Part shown: positions 1-16,546 of the stretch, one piece after another | Numbering within the stretch: the first letter of the stretch is position 1 | Layout: every line of letters starts with the position of its first letter | NCBI GenBank assembly: GCA_023053545.1 | Contig: JAKZAN010000006.1 | Coordinates: 5,709,001-5,773,000 of the forward strand | From: Lepidurus packardi | Taxonomy: Eukaryota; Arthropoda; Branchiopoda; Notostraca; Triopsidae | Reading direction: 5' to 3' | Length of the DNA stretch: 64,000 nt | Notes under the pieces: model-generated | Seen by the model: the letters and a program-made list of their open reading frames with translations, nothing else | Database searches by the model: none | Told to the model about the DNA's origin: nothing | Translations under genes and position numbers: made by a program

Positions 1-180
1 CGGTCATTGGCTGCTAATGACGTCATCAGCAGTGGCACGCCTTTTGCATCTGAACGCTCATTGGCTCCTAAAGACGTCATCCGGGTGACACTACGTTTGA
101 AAAAGCATGAGCGGATTGGTGTGCTAGGACTGGGCGCGCAATTTGAAATACTGGGCTCATTGGCTCCCGTTGACGTCATA
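1..180. promoter_or_regulatory. Three CCAAT/CRE composite modules
   Basis: Three copies of a 20-bp module, ATTGG, seven bases, then (T/A)GACGTCA, lie at 6-25, 60-79 and 159-178. ATTGG is the reverse of a CCAAT box (NF-Y site) and TGACGTCA is a consensus CRE (CREB/ATF site). The spacer is seven bases in every copy. The stretch lies 3' of the last visible RPB2 exon, so it is either in an RPB2 intron or at a neighbouring promoter beyond the edge. Protein binding is inferred from consensus only. Confidence 0.5.
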
Positions 181-275
181 TGGCGTCGCAGAGTAATTCG
201 TTTGTTTTGATCGCATTTAACGCAAAATTACGTCAAATACACAGTTTTTTCAGTTTTTTGGGGTGTAAATTACTA

Positions 276-4607
<4,332 letters not shown>

Positions 4608-5566
4608 CTTGTTAGTTTAGAGAATTACAAATGAAAAGATCGTGCTTCCCTCACAGCCGCACAACAACAAAGCTAGCAGCGCTAATGTTGTAGCGGAAAG
4701 GCAAGGCAAACTAGGCCACACCCCGCTGTGTTTTGGTCGGATCCTAATGTGCGATCTACCTAACGGTGCCTCGTGGACAAGAACCCAAAAATGACTCTGC
4801 AACTATGAAATATGAACTTTTCTCTCTTTTAAAGTATATAACTAAATATTAAAGAGCATTCGAAGAGAATACAAATGACCTTAAACTTAATCTTGCACGT
4901 TCGATTCCAAATAGAGAATTAATGGTTACTGCAGTGGACGCTCCACTTTCAATCCAGAAACTCCGCGATCATGATAATGACACGAAACGCGAATCGACGG
5001 AAATGAAACACATCTGTAATGAATGAGAAATTGAATTGGAAAGGGATCAATCTTCAAACAATCTATATTTGGTTCACTTTTAGTTTTAAAATGCAACTCC
5101 GGGAAAAAGTGGCCAACTCTATTCTAGCTTCTAAATATATAAGTTCGCCACGTGGCGGATGTTTCGGAAATTGGCACAGCAACATTAGACAGTGAATACT
5201 GATACACATTAGGAAACACCCAAGAAACGAGGCCCCTTTAAAGAAAAGACAGTTAAGAGGCTTAATTTGTGTCCTAAAAACGATTTGCCTCTAAAAACTT
5301 CAGTGGATTTCCTTTACCTCAAAAGAAGTTCCAACTTTACCACTCCCAAAAGACATTTAAAACTTAGAGAATAACAAGAATATACAGAATTCCTTCTTTT
5401 TGGTGCACTGCTACTGCTCTATTAAGTTATCAACTTTAATACGCCATGACTAGAAAGCAGCTTTGCCCTTTAAAACCATGTACCAATTCCAAAAAACCCG
5501 CAGAATCTCATTGTGCCAATCATTTCTTCTCCAAACTTTTAAGAAATATTACTGCTGGGGGTTTCT
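4608..5566. other. Intergenic: RPB2 upstream region and exchanger 3' flank
   Basis: This stretch lies between the RPB2 start codon and the stop codon of the exchanger, both on the minus strand. It must hold the RPB2 promoter and the exchanger 3' UTR. I see no coding exon, no clear TATA box and no tRNA. A GTTCGATTCC string near 4900 resembles a tRNA B box but has no partner A box. Confidence 0.5.
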
Positions 5567-8500
5567 TTAAAATTCTGACCCACATTCAGGAGGGTTAAAG
5601 TCGCCGAAGATGTTGAGCTCGTACAATGAAGCCACTATCATAAACAAGAAGTACCACATCAGCAAAGCTACCCCGTACTTCTTATCCAACTTCCAGCCGT
5701 TCAAATGTGTAGCGCCGAGTAAAAAGATGATAGTCGAAATAAGACTTAGTGTCGAGTACGTTAGCCCTATGAAGATAAAGTCAGAAGATTAAGCTCGATA
5801 TCATTAAGCAAGTCAATTTAACCTCGGCTGTGGACTCGAACGACGCTTCCAGGATCCACAATAGCTGTTTGTAGGAACCAAGGCAGTCCCAGACACACCA
5901 AAATGTCAAAAACATTGCTGCCAATCGCATTCGACGTCGCCATGTCTCCATATCCTAGGAAACAAACATATAAACCAATTTTCTTCTCTTCCTGTAAGAA
6001 AATAACCATGTTATTTACCTTCCTTAGCAACAGCCAAACTCGTCAGAATGTCAGGAATGCTAACTCCAGCTGCGACAAAGGTCAAACCCATGATGGTATC
6101 TGGGATGCCCAATGTAAAGCCTAGAAAATAAATTAAATTACTTACGTTTAACGTAAAAGACATCACATCATTTGTAGTCTAATTGCATTGTAGTCTAAGC
6201 TTTAGTTGTGACAATTTGGAATGTTTGGGCTCAGTTATTAAGCTAAGAGAAGCGATTGAAGTTATGACATTAGCCTATAAGAAGAGTCTTGAATGCCGCG
6301 GGCGTTTAGACTACAAGCTTCTCAAATTTCATGTGAAGAGATCTCAGTGACTACAGAACCAATATTTAAAAGAAAAACAGGACATATATCTATAGGCTTT
6401 GGCTTGCGTTTGAATATAAAATGTCTTGTTATTTACATTTTTCATTGACTAGTTGTGGAGTTGACAATTTGGACTGTTTGGGCTCAGTTATTAAGCTAAG
6501 AGAAGCGATTGAAGTTATGACCCTAGCCTATTAGAAGAGTCTTGAATACCGTGGGCGTTTAGACTACAAGCTTCTCAAATTTTATGTGAAGAGATCTCAG
6601 TGACTACTGAACCAATATTTAGAAGAAAAATAGGAGATATGTCTATAGGCTTTGTCTTGCGTTTCGATATAAAATGTCTTGTTGTTTACATTTTTCATTG
6701 ACTATTTGTTTAGTTCCAAAAAGAGAGAAAATAAGGAAAAATATGGAAAATGGATGTTAGAGAGAGAAAGAAATTGTTTACCAATAACTGTGATCATCCA
6801 GACCATGATGTAGGAAAACAAGGAAATCCATATCAAGCTAATAAAAAAAGTAACCAAGAACCAACGCTGCCACCGTTCTTGGCGACAATCGGGAATCGTA
6901 TAGCGAGCGGCGCCGTTCAACGGAAGTGACGCAGCCCACAGTAGTCGTGCAAAAGTGCCTTCAGGCTTCTCCCAGAGTGAAGGAAGCTCTGGATCCGTTT
7001 TCATTGTAGGGTTGGGGTGGATGTTGCCTAGCGAAACGCTTTGGACCGAAGAGTCTTTTGGAAAAACGAAACAGAAAAAGAATAAATTAGAAAAAGTGGA
7101 ACCTTTTTCATTTACTGTACTCAGAAACAATTTTTCCTTTTTTTCTAACCTGGAGATTTTTCATCAGTGTACAATTTTCCGCCTTTTTCTTCGTCAAGCT
7201 GCTTATAGGGCATCAGTGATTGATTCTCTTGGCTTTTAAAGGCTGTAGCGGGCAACGGCAACGGAAAGGAATTCGCCCAGCGTTCCAGCGGTCCATTGAA
7301 ATACATGAGCACGATATAACCCACATATAAGACGAGAAAAATCAGGGCTTCGTACCTATAGCGATCAAACCGTCTCTTTCACATTCTTATTTCAAAGAAA
7401 ACACACGCAAAAGGGGCAAAAAATAATATTTTTCCCTTTCAAAAGTTTCAAAAACCCCAAACAACTACACGGATTTCAAGTTTGAACATAAACGAAGGTT
7501 GGGTTTAATTATAATTGCCAAGCGAATCACGGTGGCTCTACAAAAAGAACTTGAAGTTACATTCTTAGCCTAAAGGAAGAGTTCCCGATGCCAGCGCCGT
7601 AGGCGGCTCGTAATTATGGTACCCAACTAACGATCCTAACTTCAATGAAGGAATACTCAAGAACTACACAACGTACAATTTTGAGAAAAATAGCTCCACA
7701 ATCTAGGCAATCTAAGCTCTCTTTTGACTATAAAATATATTCTTGTTTTCATTTTTGGTTTCTTATTTGTTGGTCATTATAACAATAATGATCCTAAATT
7801 CCGTAGAAGAATGCTCAGAAACCACTGAGCGTATAAATCCGAGAAAAAATATCCCGGAAACTACGTAATCAAAGGTTACTTTTCGATATAAAAAATCGGT
7901 TTGTTTACATTTTAATTTTGTTTGTGTTTTGGACATTCATCCCATGATCCTATACTTCAGGTCCAGAATACTCAGGAACTACTTAACCTACAATTCCAAA
8001 AAAAAAAATATTCACCGAAACTAAGGTATCTGAAGTTCACTTTGAGTATAAGATATGTAAGTTTATTACATTTTACGTTCGTTACGTTTAATATTATATT
8101 TAACCACTTTAAGCCATCTATTGACTTACCAGGCAACTTGCTCGTTGGCGATGGTAAATAGCAACGCGAAAATAGCGATTAAATACGCCGCACAATCGCG
8201 TACTAGCGGCCACCAAGTCAAGTAAATGACGGATCCAGAAAAAATGGCGCAAATGCTGATGACGAACATGATGTTGAAAACCGCGGATCCGATCACACCG
8301 CTCACGCCAATATCATCCTACAAAGCCCAAATCGATCCTTTTAAACTCCCCTTCCTCCATTCCTTCTCCGGTGCCGTTTTTATATTAAGGACTAAACAAC
8401 TACGTGCACAGAATTCTTGAATAGCAAGAAACTACAAAAAAGGACTAGAAAACCTCTTTCAAGAAGGGTTTCCCTGTAATTCATCACATGGGCTGCTGCT

Positions 8501-9209
8501 ACAGTTGCTATGGCAACTCCTTTTTGGTCTTTTTATCTTCTAGTATAATTATCTCTCTTAATGTTAATTTTAAGAAAAAGTACCTTTGCTACGAATACTC
8601 CAATAATGGCGGTGGCTAACTCGGGAGCAGACGATCCGGCGGCCATGAAAGTGGCGCCCGCGACATCTTGTGACATACTTAGTGCTTAAAAAGGAAAACA
8701 AAGCCAAAATGGCGTCGTAATTAACACGTGTCACTTCCGATTTATGGATGAAACATTCATAGGGATGAAAGAAACATATCTACCTTCGCACATTCTCTCC
8801 AAAGCTGGGACGAAGAAGTCATCGCAAATGATAGACAAAGCTAGGAACATGTAGACAGCCACCATGAAGTGCAGGATCAAACCGCCCCGGGCTCTGACGT
8901 ACTGGGGCATCAGGGGATGAGGGAATTCTTCGATGGCTGGAAGGGTGCAATTTTCCAAAGTGCCCAATAAATGTCGACCACGATCTGTACAACGAGGACA
9001 ACAAGAACAACGCAATCCACACGACAGCAATTAAAAACAGAACAGAACAACCTCATTATATTCTACTTGTAATCATGTTTACGAGTTCGTTCGATGAGAT
9101 CATCCTGGTCGACAAAGCCAAACAGAACAGCTGCCAAAGTGAGTCCCAATAGACAGGCCACAGTCCATTTTCTGCGGTTCTTCAATTTCCGGCGAGCAAA
9201 CGTCCAACT
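5567..9209 (-). CDS. K+-dependent Na+/Ca2+ exchanger, SLC24A3/4-like, 5' end not found
   Basis: Plasma-membrane antiporter that uses Na+ and K+ gradients to export Ca2+. Reading the exons in order gives a basic segment plus a first hydrophobic helix ([20 protein letters not shown], near 9140), then [17 protein letters not shown] and a helix ending [14 protein letters not shown]. The alpha-1 repeat follows ([19 protein letters not shown], near 8640), then [10 protein letters not shown], a variable cytoplasmic loop of about 130 residues (near 6790-7330), and the alpha-2 repeat ([21 protein letters not shown], then [21 protein letters not shown]). The C-terminal helix run ends [18 protein letters not shown]. 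The C-terminus and GSNVFDILV resemble NCKX3/4 more than NCKX1/2. The first visible exon opens with a splice acceptor (TCTAG before 9209), so the initiator exon is further upstream and I could not place it. Introns contain the tandem repeats listed separately. The normally conserved Thr of alpha-2 GTS is Val here. Confidence 0.9.
6198..6710. repeat. Two tandem copies of a 253-bp unit in an exchanger intron
   Basis: The string ACAATTTGGA at 6211 recurs at 6464 as ACAATTTGGA, and the copies stay aligned with few changes through GCCTAT(A/T)AGAAGAGTCTTGAAT and ATATAAAATGTCTTGTT. Diverged relatives carrying GCCTATAGGAAGAGTCTT lie at about 12615 and, inverted, near 14065 and 54835. This suggests a dispersed, non-autonomous family. 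No coding capacity or terminal repeats are evident. Confidence 0.75.
7540..8085. repeat. Diverged tandem repeats, about 150-230 bp units, exchanger intron
   Basis: Three degenerate units share the order ATGATCCTA, AATACTCAGGAACTAC, a short A-rich run, and TTCGATATAAAAAATC-type ends (near 7620-7760, 7785-7915 and 7943-8085). They resemble the 253-bp units at 6198-6710 in their second half, so both arrays probably come from one family. All lie within one intron of the exchanger gene. Confidence 0.5.
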
Positions 9210-9400
9210 CTAGATAAACCAAACAGTGGAAAAATACAAAAAAAAAGAGTTCTAGGTTAAGGCTTCTGTAGTCCATCTTGAGTCTTCAAGTGGATTTTAA
9301 AATTAATGAAACCACAAACAGGAAAAGCAGAAGTGTCGTATTCTTGGTGTTCATATTAGATACTTTACTGTCAAAAAGTTTTTGCAAAATTTCCTTTACT

Positions 9401-9487
9401 TTTTACGTAATTGGGTTTCTGCCCTCCCTATAGCTCCCTTACCGCGCCATAGTATGCTAAGCGGTACGGGAGCCCAATTACGTTAAA
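9401..9487. repeat. Fold-back element
   Basis: Outer arms TTTTACGTAATTGGG (9401-9415) and CCCAATTACGTTAAA (9473-9487) pair at 14 of 15 positions. Inner arms CTCCCTTACCGC (9435-9446) and GCGGTACGGGAG (9461-9472) pair at 11 of 12. The left side has an 18-base bulge between the two arm segments. It could be a small inverted-repeat mobile element remnant or a structured RNA segment. Nothing in the sequence decides between these. Confidence 0.6.
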
Positions 9488-12400
9488 TGAATATGTTAAG
9501 GGCCCCTTGATAGAAACCGTGGAGATGGGTCAGGATTCAAAATGCCCTCAAAGAAGAATAGTGTTGCCTGTATATAGACAACTATAACCACTTTGACGTC
9601 TCGTTTTCGCCATAGAAGATCTTGCGGCGTCTCTTTTGCAAGTCGATCGACGAAGGAAGAGTGAAGTAGAAGAAGAAGACCTTTCCTAACATCGAGAAGA
9701 TCGATAGCGATGCTTTGCACGTCTTCTCATGGGGGAAAGGACGGCATGAGGGGTGTAAGGGAGATTGCAGGAGGGAGTAGAAGGCGTTCTGGAACGCTGC
9801 AACGTACTAAATCCCAAAGAAACGCTTAGGCTTTCAAAACTTTCCCGCGATATCTAGCCCTGAATGCTTAAAGACTCGGGTCAGGTTACGGTGAAGATGA
9901 AAACGACAAGACATGCCTATTATCCAGTGTTCCAGGGATGCTTTTCAAGCTGTATATGCATTTCGCGGAAAAGGGTCGATGTTTGAGCGTGGCGTTTTAT
10001 CGCGAATATCAAGGAAAGCCATCTCTGTCTTGCTAAAAGCTGCATGGGCTGTTGGATTACAGTATAAAGGGGCACATAAATGTATACAATGAACCTTTGA
10101 AAATTTCCGCACGTGGAGTGACATATACTACACTCAAGGGAGTGAGAGATCTTTTCCCCTAGCTTGGATTCCGTATAAGTGATCTGTTGCGACTTGCGAT
10201 CTCAGATGCCTTATACAGTACATGGAATTAACAGGAAGCTCTTAAGTAAAGCGGATGATGCCCATATATCCAGAGTTACTTGCAAATAAGCAAATCGTAT
10301 TAATTTATGCTAAGCTAAATGATATGAGAAAGTTTCTCAATGGCTTCCTTTACTCATTAAGTTACGGATTTGGTCTAATCCGCCTGATTTACAAAGGAGA
10401 AGATATGAATACTTTTTAATTATAATCTTAATTCTTCCAAAATCTTCCAAAATATTAAGATTCATTTCAATTTGGACTTTTTAAACATTTAGTCGATATT
10501 AAATTTGGGTGAGGGGTGAAAAGGAGGGTGAATGAAGATGCTGTTGTGGTATCTGGACACTTTAGATTTTATCTTTCATAATACATACAAAAACATGTGT
10601 GCGGGCGTTTAATGAGTTTTCCCCCCTTCACCTCCTGTTTGAACGGCCTTTAGCCAAGGATCACAGCAAGGCGATTTTGTGCGCAAAAGCAAAAAGGGGC
10701 CCAGAGATCAACACCATGAAAAATCAGTGATCGACTTTTTCGGATCCCTTGGAGACTATTTAGAGCGTTGATTCCCAACCTCCTCTATGACTCTTAACTC
10801 TAATCCAAACTAGTAAACTCAAATTTCCCTTTCAATGTCCCCCTTATTAGATCGACCCCTCTTATCAAAGATTCATATCGCATTAACCGCAACTATATCC
10901 AATAACCTCCAACCTTCCGTTCTTTAGAATCTCAAGGATACCCAAATAATCCTTCTTGTATTTTTTTAAAATCTTTATAAACTCTATTTAAATTTTTCAC
11001 CAATCTTGCTCACTTTTCTTAAAACTTTAATTTGAGTATTCTAATTTTTTTAAAAAAATATCCCAGAATTCATTCAGATTGCAATTGTTCTCTGAATTTA
11101 TTTTAGGATTTTTGGTTTTGTTTTCATAAATTTAAATAAAATACTTTTAAAGTGACTTCAAAGATCCCTAAATTATTCAATTATTCAAATTCTTAAGCTA
11201 CCAAAAATTTCTAAAAATGCATATAAGAATAAAAATTCTAATGAAAATATTGAAAATAAAATATTCCCATAAATTTTAATTCTTTTAATTAAAATTCTTG
11301 CCATTAAAATTCTAAAATACTCTAAAAAAGTCTAAAAAAAGACAATTTCTTAAAAACTATTCTAATGAATTTTAATTATTATATTTATTTTAAGATGACA
11401 TTATTCTACTAATTATCTTTATTAATGTATTAATTTTTGCTTTATTAATTTTTATTAAATTTACTTTTGATATTGTAATAGGATTTTCTTGTCAAAGTTC
11501 TGAAATTTGTATTATTGCTATGTAAAATGCACTGGATTTCAATCTGCTTTTAAACATTCAAATTATAATTTTAAACAAATTATAACTGTATAACAATTTT
11601 TTAGTAATTCAGATGGAACGTTTCGAACTTACTAGAGGTGACGTGGCGTATCCCATGTTTGTCTGGTTCTATCGTTTTATTTTTATCAATAAACGGGGGT
11701 AATGGCCATGATGAGCGATAAAAACATTCAGAAATTTCGACGGGAAACGGAAATGGTGCAGAAGATTATTGCGCAACCTTTACAGAACGCCCCAAAAACG
11801 ACGCACATTAGAACAGTAAAACAACTGGACACACGTTAAAACTGTCAACACGTATTGAGTTTAAACGCTTCTGTTCTTCTCCACACCCCAACACAACAGA
11901 TCCACTGTACACTTGCACCTGTATTTGGACACTGGAACCCGCGCCGAACGACTAAAAGAGCAACTCGGTTTGGCGTCGCTGCCAGCCCTACTTGCTAGCC
12001 GGATACATACTGGGGGACTGGCGTATACACTGCCCTGGGAACACGGATCACAAGGAAAAGTCGAGCACGGGCACCCGCTATCGGCGTCATGCTGACCTCG
12101 CATGGAAAGCGACGGACATATCGATTGCTATCCACCAGTAAGACGTTATACAATGTATATAGCAGCAAGCAAGCAAAATACCAGCGTCAGCACAGTCAGA
12201 GAGACACAACAATGAAAAAAACAGAATCAAAAAAGCTGAGTCGCGGTTTGCGGTTCATGTCATTTCCGTTACTTGTTTACTTTATGTAATTCTATAGGCA
12301 AGATCAAGTGGCGCGCCTGTCGGAGGTTTTGCGAATCATGGCTTGGAATCGTTAAATATAGACACAGGCCCACAACAATGAAAAGGAAAAGCTTGACGGC

Positions 12401-12599
12401 TTTTTGTGGTTCACCAAATGGTTACGCGTTACTCTTTTGAAAATTGATTGAAATTTAAATAAGTTCCAGTGGCGCGCCTGGCGGAGTTTTTGGAACTCGC
12501 TTACTTAACGTATCACATACTAAATAATGTGGTGTAAGGTGTAGAGTTAGGATACACATTTACGAAACGCTAAACGCATTAGCTTAAGTGTAAGAAGCT

Positions 12600-12775
12600 A
12601 CTGGGGCCATTAGTTCATAGCCTATAGGAAGAGTCTTCAATGCCCCAGGCGGTTCGACTGTAAGCTTCTCAAAACATTCCTTGCAATTGGAAAGTTCTCA
12701 ATAACTACAGAACCAATCAGTATACAAAAAATGTGACGTATGTCTCGATGCGTTAGCTTTCGTTTGCGTTGAATA
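12600..12775. repeat. Dispersed copy of the intron repeat family
   Basis: Shares CATAGCCTATAGGAAGAGTC, CGACTGTAAGCTTCTCAAA and AACTACAGAACCAATCAGTA-like blocks, in the same order and spacing, with the 253-bp units at 6198-6710. Divergence is much greater, so it is an old copy. Confidence 0.55.
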
Positions 12776-14406
12776 AATGATGCAACAGGAATGCTTGGAG
12801 TGGTTATTAGGAACCTGTAAGGTAAGCAACCAATAACCGTGGTATAGTTTGCATGTACAGGTAAGGACATGCCACGATGTTCTTAAGAATAAGGCAAAAC
12901 AACTTCTACTCGGCGAGAGATAGAAGAAGAGAGAGAGAGAGGGAAAGGTCGTTAGTTGTAGTTGAATTATACCAGTTGCCAGTTGCAACGTTGCAACGCT
13001 CACGGAGCATTCGTCCTTGCAGTTAGCAAGTTTTGGTAGTGCGAGAATATAAACGAGATTTCCGGGAAATTGTTCTGAAGGAATTGAAAAAAAGTCTAAG
13101 ACGCAATACTCTTCAAGTACCGTCAATACACTTGTATGTGCGAATAAACTATTTCAAGTGACATTCATCTATCGATATTTCTATGAAGAACACATATACT
13201 ATCGAGTGAACGAGACTGAACGATTTTTGAAAATCTTCCAAAGGAGTAAAAAGTCTTCGAGGGGTGAGTCAATAAGACGCCAAGAGGTTTGGTAATAGGC
13301 TATAGGAATTGTTCGGTTCCACGACTGTGTATATTTGCATATATGGTAAAATCCTGGTGGCTTATATGAGCATTAACCCAAAGCTTGAGGCCCTAATCTC
13401 TTCTTATAGGATTCTAAAAAGAAAAGAAAAAAAAAAAAAAAACATTTGGCCGCCTACGTAACGGTTCAATTTGTAGAACCTTTTAGTACTATACTCAATG
13501 TATAGAGTCTCATAAAGCTTTTTAAGGTAACAGTAATAAAGTATACAGAGTGGGTGTTTCCCTTATAGGGAATTTGGTTTCGTAACGGTACACTAAGAAG
13601 ATGGTAATCGTATCCATAGTGCAATCCACACGTACCCAGAAGGTGTCTTACCGGGAAGAACACGAGCGATGGCACGAAGTGGTTAGCCGGCATCCTTACT
13701 TTGCCAAAGGAAGGCTCTTGGACACTTTGGAACGTGGAGGTAAATACCATTTCGGCATAAGCAGTCAACACCACTTATGAATAAAATCAATAAACTCAAA
13801 GCACGATAAACTAAACTAACCGAGGTATAACTTAAACTGAAACCAAATAGACTTGAGTAGAAAATTACGGGAAAATATAAGTAGTTTTGGCTTCATACTT
13901 CGCGAGTAATAGATCATAGAATTGACTTTGATTTTGTAAACAATCGGATGTTTTGTATGCAAATGAAAACTTAGATCAAGTAATATCTTGTGCTAAATTA
14001 TGAAAATTATGGGTTGGATGGTTACGAAGCATTTTATGATTGTAAAAGTGGTTTGGAACGCCTCAGGCATAAGGAGACTCTTCCTACTAGGCTTAACGTA
14101 AAAAGTTAAGGCGCTATTTCTCGCTTAGAATTGAGGCTACACTCTTGGATCTTTTTTAACATATCCACATCATAATGAGGTTTGTTAAAGTATATCTTGG
14201 TGCTTGTAAGAGAAGTATTTTTTTTATAAAGTTTATTTGCTAATAGATCTATTAACGCAATTGGTCTTTAGTGGCATTTCCGGTGCTGCACCTTCACGAC
14301 GAGGAGTCGAAGCTACTTCCTTCCAATGCATTAGGTGATGACTTGGCATTAATGCAAGGTACACACATGATTTTAAGCGGTATTAACAATCACATTAGCT
14401 AGATGA

Positions 14407-14820
14407 TTGACTAAATGGGGTGGGCTGGGGTTACCGACAGGGGTGTACGAAGTTATTGAGCAAGTACCAATCGATGGGGTGGCGCCATCTCCCTCCCCGT
14501 GCAGCTCCACCTCATATTCCTATATCTTTATGGGCTTCAAGCAGTCCGTCAATAGTCGCTTACTCCCCGCCTGGAAGGACTGGACCGGCGCTCGTTCCAT
14601 TTACCTAAATTGGGACATTAGCAGCATGACATTCTACCAGCTGACCAGCAAACCAGACCCAAATCGATTACCCCTCTTTGATTACATCTTGCTAGTCGCC
14701 TGCGGGACCATGTCGCAACAACAGGACACTCCCCATAAACTTCTCGACTTTGTTCACCGGCTCCGGGTTAAGCACATGGGGACATATGTCGCCGCCTATG
14801 AGTGTTCTACCACACCCTAA
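14407..14820 (+). CDS. Isolated 137-codon open frame, doubtful
   Basis: Open frame in a locally GC-richer patch within an otherwise gene-free, AT-rich region. The predicted product has a Pro/Ser-rich early part and a segment rich in aromatics (WKDWTGARSIYLNWD), but I recognise no domain and no family. There is no flanking exon chain. A GC-rich patch raises the chance of a long open frame by itself, so this may be a fragment of an old gene or mobile element, or chance. Listed only because it stands out from its surroundings. Confidence 0.15.
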   Translation: MTKWGGLGLPTGVYEVIEQVPIDGVAPSPSPCSSTSYSYIFMGFKQSVNSRLLPAWKDWTGARSIYLNWDISSMTFYQLTSKPDPNRLPLFDYILLVACGTMSQQQDTPHKLLDFVHRLRVKHMGTYVAAYECSTTP

Positions 14821-15639
14821 AAGAAATGCTCAAATCAATTTCTCTTCAACAATGCTCTGAAAAACGAGTCAAAGAAATCACAAAAACACAAGACCCAACA
14901 GAAAAAAACAAGCTAAAAACCTTCCTTCCGAAAACACGCGTCTCGCCGCTGGGCGACCCCAAGTCATCGAGTTATCGACGCTTGAACGCACGGCGCGCAA
15001 GCCCGACTCTCTCTACGATCAGCTCGTGACGTCACTCTACACTTTGCATCATAACTCCGGATCGGCGCATCAGAAAATTTCCAAATAAATTTCATTTTTC
15101 CTTTTTCTTCTACCGTTACAAATTCTGAAGTATAAAACTTAAACAAAAATCTCAAAATAAAAATAAGACCTGTACAAAATTCGAATCGATTTTTTTTTGT
15201 TTTTTTACGTCCAAGCATGTATTCACTTTTAGCAATGTTGGGACCACTGTGTTTCCCCCCCAATAAAGGACATACTCTTAATCCCTTTCAATTACCGTCT
15301 TTTTCGTTGGCTTTATCCTCTTGAGGGTGTAGAGACTTGGGGATTGAATTTTAAAATTCTACATGGAATTCTCCCAAACTTTTCTTTTTCCAGGAGAACC
15401 CCTTTTCTTATTTTTTTTTTTAAATTTTTTGGGTTACTTTTGGGGGGTAACTTTTTATAACGATGAAACCTATACACAACTACCGCAATTGGTATAATGC
15501 ACAGCTCTTCACAATCTTTCATTGAAAGATGCCTTCCTTATTTTTATATCGGGCTCGTGTGCTGGCATAAAACGTTTTTCGTCGCTCATATACTACATAT
15601 TACATACATGAATGCTACTCGACAGCATGCACCGAAAAA

Positions 15640-15648
15640 ATGGAGGAA

Positions 15649-15682
<34 letters not shown>

Positions 15683-15908
15683 ATTGTTCGTAAAGGGTGT
15701 TTTGGGGATTGGAACACATCGACGAAGAGAGTGATAGTGGCTTGGCTGTGATAACCATAAAAAATAAAATTTCAAATTATCTAACATTGCAAAAACTTAG
15801 CATAAAGATTTGACTCGGGAGATTTTAATTGCAAAAAAAAAAAAAAAAAAAAAAAAATCAAAACCAAAAACAGATGAAGCATTTTGCTCTACCCCAAAAG
15901 CCTCCTTT

Positions 15909-15955
<47 letters not shown>

Positions 15956-15960
15956 GATTA
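15640..15960 (+). repeat. Cluster of long poly-A runs
   Basis: Three A homopolymers of roughly 30, 23 and 35 bases at about 15650-15679, 15834-15856 and 15918-15952 within 320 bp. They could be old poly-A tails of reverse-transcribed copies or simple slippage. No retroelement coding sequence adjoins them. Confidence 0.7.
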
Positions 15961-16546
15961 ATCCCCATTAAACCTCATTAAGAAGATTTTGGGGGGATTT
16001 TTAAAAGCAAGGAAAATGCGTGGATAAAATAGGATTTTTTTTACTTCTTATGGTTTTCTATATCTGGTAGAATTATTGACTTACGATATGATTATTTTGA
16101 ATTCCTAAGCGAGAAAAAATAAATTAAAAAAAACACTATTTACAACAATGAATGAGGAGATTAGTTAAAACTCCTTTTTCGATTTAAGGGAATTTTCCTC
16201 TTGATTTTTTGTGCACGATTTTTGAAATGCAACTTTTTTTTCATGAATAAAACAACGTGTGTTGGCCCAATTGATTGGATGGGAATTTTGAGAAAGATTT
16301 GTTTACATGAGTCGGGGGGCGGGGTTTAGTTTACGGGGAGGAGCTGACAGATCCGAGATAGAGATAGAGAGAAGAGACGCGAAAATGAAAATTCAACTCT
16401 AAGAATGTTTTGTCATTCACTAAATGTGAACTATAAGACCCTCCCTTTCTTGCTCTTTCGAAAATCTTTTTTTTCCCCTTTTCTTAAAATAAAAAAAGGC
16501 CTGTACAACAAAAGGAGAAGTACTTCCCCATCGCCCAAATCTAGTT

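Larger units (their letters stand above)
9210..16546. other. 7.3-kb stretch with no recognised gene
   Basis: No exon chain or recognisable protein. It should contain the missing 5' exon and promoter of the exchanger and the 3' UTR of hexokinase. It holds a fold-back element at 9401-9487, a strongly AT-rich segment at about 10900-11640, two copies of AGTGGCGCGCCTG near 12308 and 12468, a relative of the 253-bp repeat near 12615-12770, one isolated open frame at 14407-14820, and long A runs at 15640-15960. Confidence 0.5.

Noticed and set aside
4890-4915. GTTCGATTCC, a B-box-like string
   Set aside because: No A box or cloverleaf upstream; occurs by chance in AT-rich DNA.
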